From: an uncultured Pseudomonadales bacterium
Lineage (GTDB): Bacteria; Pseudomonadota; Gammaproteobacteria; Pseudomonadales; Cellvibrionaceae
Length of the DNA: 64,000 nucleotides
Assembly: GCA_947487765.1 (NCBI GenBank)
Contig: CANKXO010000001.1
Coordinates: forward strand, 434,001 to 498,000
Direction of reading: 5' to 3'
A program made the translations under genes and the position numbers. The notes under the pieces were generated by a model. It was not told the origin of the DNA, ran no database searches, and worked only from the letters and a program-made list of their open reading frames with translations. Positions 46,567 to 56,129 of the stretch are shown piece after piece (the first letter of the stretch is position 1; every line of letters begins with the position of its first letter).

Positions 46567-47937
46567 CTAACCACCACCATAAACCAGTTTTGGTAACCAC
46601 AATACAACGTTAGGGAAGATGATACAAATTGACAATCCTACCGCTTGTAAAAATAAGAATGGGAGTGAAGACTTATAAATTTGCCCCATTGTCACCTCAG
46701 GTGGCGCCACACTTTTTAGGTAGAATAATGCATACCCAAAGGGTGGACTTAAGAAGGACATTTGCATATTAACCATATATACCACACCAAACCACAAGGC
46801 TAAATCTTGTGGGGCAACACCAGGTAATCCGAATACACCATCAAATGACATTGTTTTTAATAAAGGGATAAATATAGGCACTGCAAGCAGTAAAATCCCT
46901 ACCCAGTCTAGAAACATACCCAGAATGACTAAGATTACCATCATGAGTATTAATATGCCGTAGGGGCCTAAACCTGTCCCGACAATCGTTTCGTTAACAA
47001 ATGCTTGACCACCATTAACGACATAAAAGCCAACAAATAGAGTTGCACCAAAAATGATCCACAACACCATAGCAGTAACGCGCAAGGTAGTAAGTGCGGC
47101 TGCACGTAAATTTTCCCAAGAGAGTCTTCTATATAATGCCGCAACGACGACCGCGCCAAAAGTACCAATGCCAGCTGCTTCTACCGGTGTCGCAATGCCG
47201 GCGAAAATAACACCTAGAACAACAGTCACTAATATGATGGGCGCTAGCGATTTTTTAAGTAAACGAAGTTTTTCGCGTTTACCAACACGTTCACTTTCAG
47301 GTAAGGCTGGCCCTAAACTGGGGTTAGCATAACAACGCACTGTCACATATAAAATGTACATACCTGAAAGAATCAATCCTGGCACGACAGCACCGACGAA
47401 TAACTCTCCTACTGACTGTTGTGCAACGACGGCAAATAAAATTGCGAGTATTGATGGTGGGATCAGAATTCCTAATGTGCCGCCCGCAAGGATAGAGCCA
47501 CAAGCAATAGTAGGGTGATACTTACGGCGCATCATTGCAGGTAATGCAATGAGCCCCATTGTGACCTCAGTTGCACCAATAACGCCACACATAGCCGCTA
47601 AAATGGTTGAGGCAATAATTGTACTTGTTGCCAAACCTCCCTTGAGCCCCCCTAATATTTTATAGATCATATCAAAGAGCTCTTCGATAATACCGGCCCG
47701 TTCGAGCATCGATGCCATAAAAATAAAGAGTGGGATAGCAGATAGCTGGTAGTCTGTCATTAATGGAAAGATGCGCGACGGCAAAATATTTAATAACTGT
47801 GCATCACCAAAGATAAAAAGAAAAACGCAGGCTAATCCGCCGGTTACAAAAGATAGTGGTAACCCTGCCATGAGTAGAATGGCTAATGAGCCAAACATAA
47901 GAATGGTTAGCCATCCGATGCTGATTTCAATACCCAT
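46567..47937 (-). CDS. TRAP transporter large permease (DctM)
   Basis: Large membrane subunit of a tripartite ATP-independent periplasmic transporter, using an ion gradient to import an organic acid. 456 residues from the ATG at 47937 with GGAG upstream; it overlaps the small-subunit gene by 11 bp. About twelve membrane segments; family motifs GLPLSFVTGG, LSAIPLFIFMASMLERAG, GATEVTMGLIALPAMMRRKYHP, GGTLGILIPPSILAILFAVVAQQSVGELF. Third gene of the P-Q-M set. Confidence 0.93.
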   Translation of the reverse strand: MGIEISIGWLTILMFGSLAILLMAGLPLSFVTGGLACVFLFIFGDAQLLNILPSRIFPLMTDYQLSAIPLFIFMASMLERAGIIEELFDMIYKILGGLKGGLATSTIIASTILAAMCGVIGATEVTMGLIALPAMMRRKYHPTIACGSILAGGTLGILIPPSILAILFAVVAQQSVGELFVGAVVPGLILSGMYILYVTVRCYANPSLGPALPESERVGKREKLRLLKKSLAPIILVTVVLGVIFAGIATPVEAAGIGTFGAVVVAALYRRLSWENLRAAALTTLRVTAMVLWIIFGATLFVGFYVVNGGQAFVNETIVGTGLGPYGILILMMVILVILGMFLDWVGILLLAVPIFIPLLKTMSFDGVFGLPGVAPQDLALWFGVVYMVNMQMSFLSPPFGYALFYLKSVAPPEVTMGQIYKSSLPFLFLQAVGLSICIIFPNVVLWLPKLVYGGG

Positions 47938-49087
47938 GGTTATTCGCTCCGCTATTTTCTGTACTGTTGATTCCATTTTTCAAAATCATGATGTCCTTGG
48001 CGAGTCTTGAAAGCCCTTGCAATAACAAAAGCGCTGCGCCTAATGGTAAAGACAATTTAATAGGCCAATATTGTATTGCCCATTCGGTAAAGGAAACTTC
48101 AAATACCGAAAAAGAATCATAGAAAAATATCCATCCAGTCCATAATAATGTACAGACAAAGATGAAGAAAAATATAGAAGTGATTACATCAACTAAGGCT
48201 TTCATCCTGTCAGAAAAGTGCATATAGATAACGTCAACTCTTACATGGGCATCCTCTCTTAAGGCATAACCTCCAGCGAGCAGATACTGTGCTCCAAACA
48301 TCAAGAACATACTTTCGTGAGCCCAATTAGTCGGAGAATTGAATACATAACGTGCTATGACTTCATAGTAATAAACGATGACAGCGATGGCTGACCAATA
48401 AGCGATAAAGTTTCCAGCAAATTCATTGGTTTTATCAATCCAACGAGTCATTCTGCTATCAACATTGAGAGATGCGCTATGTACACTTGGTTCAATAGGG
48501 CAGGCAAAACCACTGGCTTTATTTTCCTCCCCTTTTTCTAGCTCTCTACAGCGGGCGAGTAATTTTGGTAGTAAAAAAGCATCAACGATAATCAATACTA
48601 AAATACTGATAGCAAGGATGCGAACGATGAGGTTCCATTTTGAGAAATTTTCATTGGCATCGATATTGAGTTGTTTGGCAACAACGAGCTGCTCTTTTGC
48701 AGACTCTAATTTTTGTTCTGCACCTTCTTCACCGTCTTCAATTTGTTTTGAAAAACGTTTAATTAAAAATTCAGCTGATACGATCTCGTTTTTTGCATTT
48801 GAAATAGTATTTTGGCCATCTCTAATTTCAACATTGGCCAGTAGTAGCCCTATAAAGAGAGGGATGAATACATAACCCCAGCGGCTGCGAACATAAAATC
48901 TGTGGATACCAAGAAAACCGGCTGTTATTAATAAGAAATAAGCGAGAGATGTTGAAATGTTTTGAGTATTATCATTTGTGTTATTGTTTTCTGCGTTACG
49001 CTTAATAATAAACATGGCCACGAGAGGAAAAATAATCAAACCTGACCAGTACAGCCAGTGTGGCAAAACAAATGTTAAATTCGGCAT
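47927..49087 (-). CDS. TRAP transporter small permease fused to TM2-like and coiled-coil region
   Basis: 386 residues, about twice the usual DctQ length. The C-terminal ~190 residues are a DctQ small permease (NFIAYWSAIAVIVYYYEVIARYVFNSPTNWAHE, GGYALREDAHVRVDVIY). The N-terminal ~200 residues add a helix, a TM2-domain-like hairpin (LLITAGFLGIHRFYVRSRWGYVFIPLFIG), a charged segment predicted to be a coiled coil (about 105-150) and another helix (about 155-175). Both parts are in one frame with no sign of sequencing error. It lies between the DctP and DctM genes. Confidence 0.87.
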   Translation of the reverse strand: MPNLTFVLPHWLYWSGLIIFPLVAMFIIKRNAENNNTNDNTQNISTSLAYFLLITAGFLGIHRFYVRSRWGYVFIPLFIGLLLANVEIRDGQNTISNAKNEIVSAEFLIKRFSKQIEDGEEGAEQKLESAKEQLVVAKQLNIDANENFSKWNLIVRILAISILVLIIVDAFLLPKLLARCRELEKGEENKASGFACPIEPSVHSASLNVDSRMTRWIDKTNEFAGNFIAYWSAIAVIVYYYEVIARYVFNSPTNWAHESMFLMFGAQYLLAGGYALREDAHVRVDVIYMHFSDRMKALVDVITSIFFFIFVCTLLWTGWIFFYDSFSVFEVSFTEWAIQYWPIKLSLPLGAALLLLQGLSRLAKDIMILKNGINSTENSGANNHGY

Positions 49088-49127
49088 ATTACTGAAGTAC
49101 CTCGTTTAATTCTCTGTGGCGAAAGAT

Positions 49128-49161
49128 AAGGGCTAACAACTGTGTATGTATGTTAGCCCTT
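49128..49161 (-). terminator. Intercistronic hairpin between TRAP dctP and dctQ genes
   Basis: Perfect 11-bp stem (AAGGGCTAACA and complement, 12-base loop) lies in the 97-bp gap after the binding-protein gene. GC-containing stem but short T-run. It probably ends part of the transcripts or protects the upstream mRNA, giving more binding protein than permease. Confidence 0.65.
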
Positions 49162-49184
49162 TAAAAGTGGTTAAAAGGTCAGAG

Positions 49185-50345
49185 TTATGAAATTAATTTT
49201 TGACCTTTGATCATGCTCTTCGTGACATAGCCTAGGCTTCCAGACATCATATAGTCGAGTTGTACTTTAAAGACGCGAGCAGCATCTTTGTCCTTATTCG
49301 CCCATTTAAACCACAATGGAATCGCTAATTGAGTGAATTTCTCAACATCACTTTCAGATAAACGAGTAACAATCGTGCCAGCATCATCAAATTTCTTCCA
49401 AGCTTCTTGGTCTGCTTTTTGAATGGTTGCATGATGAATATCTGAATAACGATGAACCTCAGATTCAACAAAATTCTGCATTTTTGGCGATAGTTTATCC
49501 CATGAACGTTTACCTACGGTAAGATCCATTAAGTCGACAGGCTGATAAATTGACATGAACCCGGCAGGGCCCATAGAGATGTACTTGGTTACCTGATGGA
49601 AGCCTAATGCATAATTAATTGCAGGACCCACATAGTCGGCTACATCGATTGTGCCTTTCTCTAAGGCTGGAAAAATTTCACTACCAGGTAGCAATGTTGT
49701 TTTAGCGCCTGCTGCCTGGAAGAGTTCGGCGACCATACCACCAGGGAGGCGCATTTTTCGGCCTTTAAAGTCATCAATAGAATTGATGGGTGTTTTAGAA
49801 TGAATAATATTAGGTCCATGATGTATAGGGCCAACATAATGCATATTAAATTTAGCGAATAGGTCTCTCGCCATTTGAAGTCCGCCGAGACCGTAGTAGA
49901 ACGTATCCCATTCGTGTGGATTACGAGGACCTAAAGGGTAGGAACTTAAGAATACAGCAGCAGGCATGCGACCAGCCCAGTAAAGCGTAAACGGGTTCAT
50001 CGCATCGATTACACCGTTTTTAACAGCATCAAACAATTGAAAGTCACCAACAACATCTTTTGCACCAAAGGGGGTAAATGCTAATTCGCCATTAGTACGT
50101 TCTTTGATGCTATTACACCATGCTTTAAAGGTCTCTAATCCGATACCGCCAGGCCAAGAGGTTTGTATTTTCCATGTTGTTGTTTTACCTGCGGCAGCAT
50201 TGGCAATATAAGGTGCCCCTAGAATTGCAGCGCCACTAGCGGCAGCAACAGTACCTGCGGTTGATAAAAATTGCCTACGAGAATTATCTTTGAGATTGTT
50301 TTGATCTTTTGAGATCAGGTTTTCATTCTTAACTATTTTGGTCAT
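49185..50345 (-). CDS. TRAP transporter substrate-binding protein (TakP/DctP family)
   Basis: Periplasmic binding protein of 386 residues. The N-terminus has a twin-arginine motif (SRRQFLSTAG) and a hydrophobic stretch ending near YIANAAAG, so Tat export of a folded protein is likely. The mature part resembles TakP-type 2-oxoacid binders: TTWKIQTSWPGG, LRLPGG-like MRLPGGMVAELFQAAGAKTTLLPGSEIFPALEKGTIDVADYVGP. The exact ligand cannot be set. Ribosome site AAAGGAG. First gene of the TRAP operon. Confidence 0.9.
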   Translation of the reverse strand: MTKIVKNENLISKDQNNLKDNSRRQFLSTAGTVAAASGAAILGAPYIANAAAGKTTTWKIQTSWPGGIGLETFKAWCNSIKERTNGELAFTPFGAKDVVGDFQLFDAVKNGVIDAMNPFTLYWAGRMPAAVFLSSYPLGPRNPHEWDTFYYGLGGLQMARDLFAKFNMHYVGPIHHGPNIIHSKTPINSIDDFKGRKMRLPGGMVAELFQAAGAKTTLLPGSEIFPALEKGTIDVADYVGPAINYALGFHQVTKYISMGPAGFMSIYQPVDLMDLTVGKRSWDKLSPKMQNFVESEVHRYSDIHHATIQKADQEAWKKFDDAGTIVTRLSESDVEKFTQLAIPLWFKWANKDKDAARVFKVQLDYMMSGSLGYVTKSMIKGQKLIS

Positions 50346-50715
50346 CAGAAAGCTCCTTTATTATTAAGTTTTTAATAAAGTTGTTTATAGAGATGTTGGT
50401 TATTAGAATGTATTTTTTTATTTAGAATATGAATAGTTAATACATTAAAGTAATCAACTATAAGCAGCTGTTCTTAGAAAGGTATTCTAGACGGCAACAG
50501 GCAATGCCTATTTATTATTATTAATCGTTTAAAAATGGTACACATTCATTGTAGGGAAGATTTTTATTCAAAGATAGAGAAATATATTTGAATCGGAGAA
50601 AACTGGTAAGACCAGAGGTGTTTGTTAATTTTATGAGTAAATATTATTAGACTAAAGTCTATTGCGATAAAAATTACGGTAATAATTTTTATCGCAAATG
50701 ATTTATTTTAAACGT
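50346..50715. other. Intergenic region, 370 bp
   Basis: AT-rich promoter space of the TRAP operon plus the transcript end of the chemoreceptor gene. No supportable coding frame. The clear feature is the 15-bp inverted repeat at 50662-50697. Confidence 0.5.
50662..50697 (-). terminator. Perfect 15-bp hairpin after the chemoreceptor gene
   Basis: TTGCGATAAAAATTA (50662-50676) and its exact complement (50683-50697), loop CGGTAA, lie 19 bp past the chemoreceptor stop on the minus strand. The stem itself ends in an A/T-rich run rather than a separate T-tail. Confidence 0.6.
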
Positions 50716-52608
50716 TTATAAAATAAATTTATCCACAATTTTTTCTAAGCGATGATTACTCTTGGTTAAATTACCTGTTTCCTCAATGGTAAATTTGCTG
50801 CTGTTCATCAGCTCTGCCACAATGTCATGAATATGACTGATATTGTCTGCAATTTCATTCGTTACTGAACTTTGCTCTTCAACAGAAGTAGCAATCACTT
50901 TATTTAGGCCATTCATTTCTTCAACAGAATGAATAATCGTATCTAATTCTTTATTGATAATCACCACGCTTTCTGATGTTTTTTCACAGGTGACTTTAGA
51001 TGAATCCGCTGCTTCAATCGCTTCATTCGATGAAGCTTGTAAGCGTGTTAAGGTCTTCTCAATTTCACCGGTGCAGGATTGCGTTCGTGCTGCCAGTGCT
51101 CGAACTTCATCTGCTACCACTGCAAATCCACGACCTTGTTCACCGGCACGTGCGGCTTCAATTGCTGCATTCAATGCAAGTAGATTAGTTTGTTCTGCAA
51201 TTGCACCAATCATATTTAACACATCAGTGATGTTATTAATTTCACTATTGATGTCGGTAATTTGGCTGGATACACTTTTAACATCATTCACTAATTGTTC
51301 AATAGTGTTGTTCGAACTGGCAATCGCACGCTTCGATTCGTGCACGTTTTCATTGGTTTGAGCAGTAAGTTTTGCGGCATCAGCGGCGTTGTCTGCAACG
51401 GTTGAAGCGGTTACCCGCATGTCCTCAATCGCAGTGGCAACTTTGTCAGTTTCCGTGCCGTGCTGACATAACATCACATCATTTTTACTATTGGACTCAC
51501 TTAATTTATTCGATGAGCTACTGATGATTTGCGAAGAATCTCTAATTTCGATAATCATATTATGAATGTTAGAAATAAAATGATTTACCTCATTCGATAT
51601 ATCACTAATTTCATCTTTACCAGTAACCGGTAGACGTTGTGTTAAATCACCACCACCACCGGCAAGATCAGCCAGAGTATTTTTTAAGTTTGCCAATGGG
51701 CTTAATGAACGATTAATAATAAAACCAATGGCAATGATGGAGATAATAAAGCACACAATACCGACAAAGATCACTTTTTGTAAATTTTTGTTAGAGTCCA
51801 GAAAAATATCTTTTGATTTTTCATAGCGCCAAACTTTCCAGCCAAGATTAGGAATAGTATTGAAAGCGACTTTATATTCTTCTCCATTAAGGTTAACAGT
51901 ATCGAAACCTGAATCGCTGTCTTGATGTTCTGCAAGTGTAGGGTAGCGTTCATATTGGTTTTTGCCGATCCATTCAGCGGTTGATGCAATGATATAACCA
52001 TCGGGGCGGATTAAATCAAAATTTTCAGTTTTAGATAGAGTGTCGGTAAAAGATTTAATATCGTCTAGGCGCAGATTGATATTCATGGTGGCGAGTACTT
52101 TACCTTGTCTGACCACTGGTACAGCGAGTGCCATTACCAAATCCCCATTAGATGAGGTATAAGGTTTGGTGATTAGCCGTTTTTCACCGGAAAAAATACG
52201 TAAAAACCACTCTCGTTTTAGCTCTTTTGCATTGAATTTAGGGATTGCACCATTGCGTAAGGCTGAATAGGTAATACCATTAGCATGACCTGAATAAGCT
52301 TCTAAAGCATTAGATTTGCTTTGCAACATTTTCAATACATTGATATCTGCAACCATTTCCTCAGGTGATCCTGCACTACTGACACGCTCAGGGTTGTAGA
52401 CGCTGGCAGCTAATTCCAAACCTCTAAAATAGACTTCCATTTTTTGCTCAACAGCACTGATACTACCACTGACTTCTTTTTCCAGTTGCTCAGTGGCATG
52501 TTTCACTGAGGATTTTCTAAAGTCGCTATAACTGATAGTAGTTAACAGGCCCACAATAGTCGAGATGGAAAGTATCAGATAAAGGATAATCTTGTTTTTA
52601 ATCGTCAT
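50716..52608 (-). CDS. Methyl-accepting chemotaxis protein with Cache sensor
   Basis: Membrane chemoreceptor of 630 residues. An N-terminal helix (about 7-28), a periplasmic double-Cache-like sensor ([45 protein letters not shown]), a second helix (about 280-302), HAMP, and the long cytoplasmic signalling coil with the conserved tip [20 protein letters not shown] and [13 protein letters not shown] use the ATG at 52608 ([10 protein letters not shown]); the frame is open up to 52692. Cache domains of this type often bind amino acids or organic acids; the ligand is unknown. It lies next to, and in the same direction as, the TRAP genes. Confidence 0.92.
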   Translation of the reverse strand: MTIKNKIILYLILSISTIVGLLTTISYSDFRKSSVKHATEQLEKEVSGSISAVEQKMEVYFRGLELAASVYNPERVSSAGSPEEMVADINVLKMLQSKSNALEAYSGHANGITYSALRNGAIPKFNAKELKREWFLRIFSGEKRLITKPYTSSNGDLVMALAVPVVRQGKVLATMNINLRLDDIKSFTDTLSKTENFDLIRPDGYIIASTAEWIGKNQYERYPTLAEHQDSDSGFDTVNLNGEEYKVAFNTIPNLGWKVWRYEKSKDIFLDSNKNLQKVIFVGIVCFIISIIAIGFIINRSLSPLANLKNTLADLAGGGGDLTQRLPVTGKDEISDISNEVNHFISNIHNMIIEIRDSSQIISSSSNKLSESNSKNDVMLCQHGTETDKVATAIEDMRVTASTVADNAADAAKLTAQTNENVHESKRAIASSNNTIEQLVNDVKSVSSQITDINSEINNITDVLNMIGAIAEQTNLLALNAAIEAARAGEQGRGFAVVADEVRALAARTQSCTGEIEKTLTRLQASSNEAIEAADSSKVTCEKTSESVVIINKELDTIIHSVEEMNGLNKVIATSVEEQSSVTNEIADNISHIHDIVAELMNSSKFTIEETGNLTKSNHRLEKIVDKFIL

Positions 52609-52904
52609 TTTTACATGTTTCCTGCCGTAAATAGGCATTAGTGCAAGTTGCTGGGCTCCGCTTAAGAGCAAGGATGCTATTACTTGATACAAAGATGAAA
52701 ATCATGCACCAAAGTAGTTAGGGGTATAAGTTTTAGCATAGTAGTAATTTGAACGACGTCAAACGAACAAATGGCGTGATTTTAGACAAAAAATTATATT
52801 TTTGAGACTTTTAGGCTGATATTAGATGCTTAGTGTACTGGGAATGATGTTATATGTAGAAGAGATGTGAGTTTGTTGTAAAGCAAATCGACCATTTTTT
52901 ATGA

Positions 52905-53618
52905 TCAACTATCAAACAGCTTTGATAGTAAAACCGGTACAGCTGTTTCTACTCGGAGTATTCTGCTGCCTATATGGATACTTTTACACCCAGCTTGGTT
53001 TAACTTATCAACTTCATACGGAATAAAACCCCCTTCAGGACCAATCACTAAGGTACATTCTTCATTAATGCTCTTAGGACAGGAATGTTCACTATTAGGG
53101 TGTGCAACCAAAGCTAGGTTATTCTTGCAGATATCGGGAAGTTGGTCTTCTACAAAGGGTTTAAAGCGCTTTTCGAGAATAACCTCGGGCATCACAGTAT
53201 CTTTGGCTTGTTCTAAGCCCAATGTTAAGTATTCTCGAATATTTTCATCGTTGAGTAAGGGGGTTTGCCAGTAACTTTTCTCAACCCGATAGCTATTGAT
53301 TAAGATGATTCTTTTAGCACCCATGGTGGCGCAGGTTTGTAAAATACGCTTAAGCATTTTAGGACGGGGTAGAGCGATGATGAGTGTTAAGGATAAGCTA
53401 GGAGGAGGTGGAATGTCTAAATGAACCGCCATTAATACTTCGCTATTACTAATGGCAGTTATTTTTCCGGAACCCATATTACCGTTTACAAGGCCAACAG
53501 TTAACGTGTCCCCTACATTGGCGTTATGAACAGTTTGTATATGAGTCAGACGACGATCAGTGAGTCTTACCTGATCGTCATTAATAAAATCCTTTTGAAA
53601 GAGTAAAACAAGATTCAC
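52905..53618 (-). CDS. rsmE: 16S rRNA m3U1498 methyltransferase RsmE
   Basis: SPOUT-family methyltransferase of 237 residues that methylates U1498 of 16S rRNA. The N-terminal PUA-like part (DDQVRLTDRRLTHIQTVHNANVGDTL) is followed by the knot domain with CTLVIGPEGGFIPYEVDKL and the C-terminal SIHIGSRILRVETAVPVLL. It begins with GTG at 53618, 18 bp after the deaD stop on the same strand. Confidence 0.95.
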   Translation of the reverse strand: MNLVLLFQKDFINDDQVRLTDRRLTHIQTVHNANVGDTLTVGLVNGNMGSGKITAISNSEVLMAVHLDIPPPPSLSLTLIIALPRPKMLKRILQTCATMGAKRIILINSYRVEKSYWQTPLLNDENIREYLTLGLEQAKDTVMPEVILEKRFKPFVEDQLPDICKNNLALVAHPNSEHSCPKSINEECTLVIGPEGGFIPYEVDKLNQAGCKSIHIGSRILRVETAVPVLLSKLFDS

Positions 53619-53636
53619 TGTTTACCGTTGTTTTAT

Positions 53637-55358
53637 TTATTCTGATTCAGAGAGGTCCATAGGTTTTCCACAAACATACGCTTTTTGCAGCTTTTTAAAT
53701 GCTGCTTTAGGCATACCTTTGGGGAGGTCGACAGTTGAATAGTTGTCACTAATCTTAATATGGCCAATGTGCTTACTATCTATATCGGCTTCGTTGGCAA
53801 TCGCACCGACAATATTACCCGGTTTAACGCCGTCATTGCGGCCGACTTCAATTCGGTACGCTTGCATATCTTCACTGCGATGAGAACCTTTTCTATCGCG
53901 CGATTTTTTATTTCGATTGCCATGCGCAGAATCACGAGAATCTCTGGCATTAGATTTACCTCGGCCTCTGTCTCTATCCCGGCGGCTTCTATCACCACGA
54001 TCAAACTCTCTTTCAGAGGGTTTGAAGTCTTTTTCTGTTTCGAATAAAGGCTTAGTTTCTTGAGAAATATAAACAAGTGCCGCAGCAATTGTTTCAGGGT
54101 CATGATCCCCTTCTTGAATGCACTCGGTGACTAATTGACGATAACGTTCTAAATCAACTTTATCAACGGCATCAGCAATACGCTGTTTGAAGTTAAGAGC
54201 ACGTTTCTTATTGATATCGCTAGCGCTAGGAATATCCATTGGCTCCATTGGGCTTTTGGTTGCGCGCTCAATGGCATTGAGTAGGCGACGTTCACGAGGT
54301 GTGACAAATAAAATAGCCTCACCGGTGCGGCCAGCTCGGCCAGTACGGCCAATACGGTGTATGTAAGATTCAGTATCTAGTGGGATATCGAAGTTAATCA
54401 CATGACTAATGCGGTCAATATCTAAACCGCGTGCAGCGACATCTGTAGCAACGAGAATATCAAGTTGGCCTCTTTTCATTTTTTCAACGACTTTTTCTCG
54501 CTGATTTTGTGGTACATCACCATTTAATGCCTGACAGCGATAACCACGTGCGGATAATTTATCAGCAACATCGACAGTCGCTAGTTTGGTGCGAACAAAA
54601 ACAATCACACCCTCTGTCTCTTCGACTTCTAGTACACGGGCAAAGGCGGATAGTTTTTGATTGTTATTGACCAAAGAAAAGCGTTGGCGAATTGTGCTGG
54701 CAGTCGTTGTCTTATTTTCAATTTTGACGTGCTCAGGGTTGCTCAAATAAGTGTTGGCAACTTTCTGAATTTCCTTAGGCATTGTAGCTGAAAATAGCGC
54801 TATCTGACGTTCTTGAGGAGTATGTTTGAGAATCCATTCGACATCATCAATAAACCCCATGCGCAGCATTTCGTCGGCTTCATCCAACACTAGAGCCTGT
54901 AGTTGATCGAGTTTTAAGGTCCCACGACGAATGTGGTCCATAACTCTTCCAGGCGTCCCAACAACGATTTGTGTGCCACGTTTTAACTGACGTAATTGAT
55001 TATCGTAGGATTGCCCGCCATAAATAGGTAAGACGCTGAACCCCATATTACGCGAGTAGCGCTGAAATGCTTCTGCGACCTGGATGGCCAATTCACGAGT
55101 AGGGGCTAATACTAATAATTGAGGGTGAGACTTTTTAGGGTCTAGGCTAGTCAGCATAGGTAGCGCAAATGCGGCAGTTTTACCGGTGCCTGTTTGTGCT
55201 TGACCTAACAAATCTTTGCCTTCTAACAGGATTGGAATACTGGCTGCCTGAATTGGAGATGGGTTCTCATAACCGAGTTCGGACAGAGATGTTAGCAATG
55301 GCTTTGGTAAACCTAAATCTGCAAATGAGATTGCAGAGGGCGAAGTTGATGACGTCAT
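53637..55358 (-). CDS. deaD: ATP-dependent DEAD-box RNA helicase DeaD/CsdA
   Basis: RNA helicase for ribosome assembly and mRNA unwinding, especially in the cold. 573 residues. The Q motif region (FADLGLPKPLLTSLSELGY), Walker A AQTGTGKTAAF, DEAD in VLDEADEMLRMGF, SAT in LFSATMP and HRIGRTGRAGRTG are complete. A basic Arg/Asp-rich linker (about 440-490) precedes the C-terminal DbpA-like RNA-binding domain (IEVGRNDGVKPGNIVGAIANEA). rsmE follows on the same strand. Confidence 0.95.
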   Translation of the reverse strand: MTSSTSPSAISFADLGLPKPLLTSLSELGYENPSPIQAASIPILLEGKDLLGQAQTGTGKTAAFALPMLTSLDPKKSHPQLLVLAPTRELAIQVAEAFQRYSRNMGFSVLPIYGGQSYDNQLRQLKRGTQIVVGTPGRVMDHIRRGTLKLDQLQALVLDEADEMLRMGFIDDVEWILKHTPQERQIALFSATMPKEIQKVANTYLSNPEHVKIENKTTTASTIRQRFSLVNNNQKLSAFARVLEVEETEGVIVFVRTKLATVDVADKLSARGYRCQALNGDVPQNQREKVVEKMKRGQLDILVATDVAARGLDIDRISHVINFDIPLDTESYIHRIGRTGRAGRTGEAILFVTPRERRLLNAIERATKSPMEPMDIPSASDINKKRALNFKQRIADAVDKVDLERYRQLVTECIQEGDHDPETIAAALVYISQETKPLFETEKDFKPSEREFDRGDRSRRDRDRGRGKSNARDSRDSAHGNRNKKSRDRKGSHRSEDMQAYRIEVGRNDGVKPGNIVGAIANEADIDSKHIGHIKISDNYSTVDLPKGMPKAAFKKLQKAYVCGKPMDLSESE

Positions 55359-55514
55359 AACTACCTAGAGAGTAAAAAAGAAAAGGAAATACCTGGAGGG
55401 CAGGTGTACTAAGGGGCGGAGTATATCAGAATTGACTTTAATATGCTTAATAATTCGTCATTTGCTCTGAAGTGATGAATAACAGGCTGTATAGACCGTA
55501 TTAGGTGAAATTTA

Positions 55515-56036
55515 TTAGTGTATTGATACCTTAAATTCCACTCTTTTCACAATAGCAGAATCAACATAGACGTCGACCAGATAACTCCCAGGCCTATCAT
55601 TATTGTCAAATTGAAAGACGAGGAAGGCGGTCTGTTTCGAGTCAACGAGAGTCGAGTATATTGGTGTCGTATTAATGATTAAGGAGTCATTCACTGTTTT
55701 TTCAGAGTATCCAATGGCACTCTGAAAAGTGGCAGAAGTTGATGCTGGTAGCGTTAGTTGGCCATGTATTGTAAAGGGTTTATTGGATGTGGTTTTAAGG
55801 TCTTTAGCTTTTACTGTGCAACCAAAATAGAAATTAGGGTTTTGCTTTTCTGTGATAAAAGGGATATCGGTACTTACTTTTATAATTTCAAATGTCTGTG
55901 ATAATTTTTGAGCAATACCACAGCTGATTTGATAATTTTTTGGAAGAGCGGATGAAGAATACGATAGGGGAGATAGCCCAGCTATCAGTAATATCAATAT
56001 ACTTAAATAAGGCCGGGTTTGTTTACTCTTGTTCAT
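55515..56036 (-). CDS. Exported protein of unknown function
   Basis: 173 residues, not recognised. A signal peptide is clear (basic start MNKSKQTRPY, hydrophobic core LSILILLIAGLSPLSY, cleavage near SYSSS-ALP). The mature part is beta-rich and ends in GSYLVDVYVDSAIVKRVEFKVSIH, which looks like an immunoglobulin-type beta sandwich. Two cysteines (ISC, FGC) could form a disulfide. It lies 93 bp downstream of the histidine kinase gene on the same strand and might belong to that unit. A periplasmic structural or sensing role is a guess. Confidence 0.65.
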   Translation of the reverse strand: MNKSKQTRPYLSILILLIAGLSPLSYSSSALPKNYQISCGIAQKLSQTFEIIKVSTDIPFITEKQNPNFYFGCTVKAKDLKTTSNKPFTIHGQLTLPASTSATFQSAIGYSEKTVNDSLIINTTPIYSTLVDSKQTAFLVFQFDNNDRPGSYLVDVYVDSAIVKRVEFKVSIH

Positions 56037-56129
56037 ACAATACCTTTATGGGTAATGATACTAGTGAGTCATGAGAGCATAATATCAAAACAAGGGTATG
56101 ATTAAAGTACAGATAAAATAAGAAGATAC

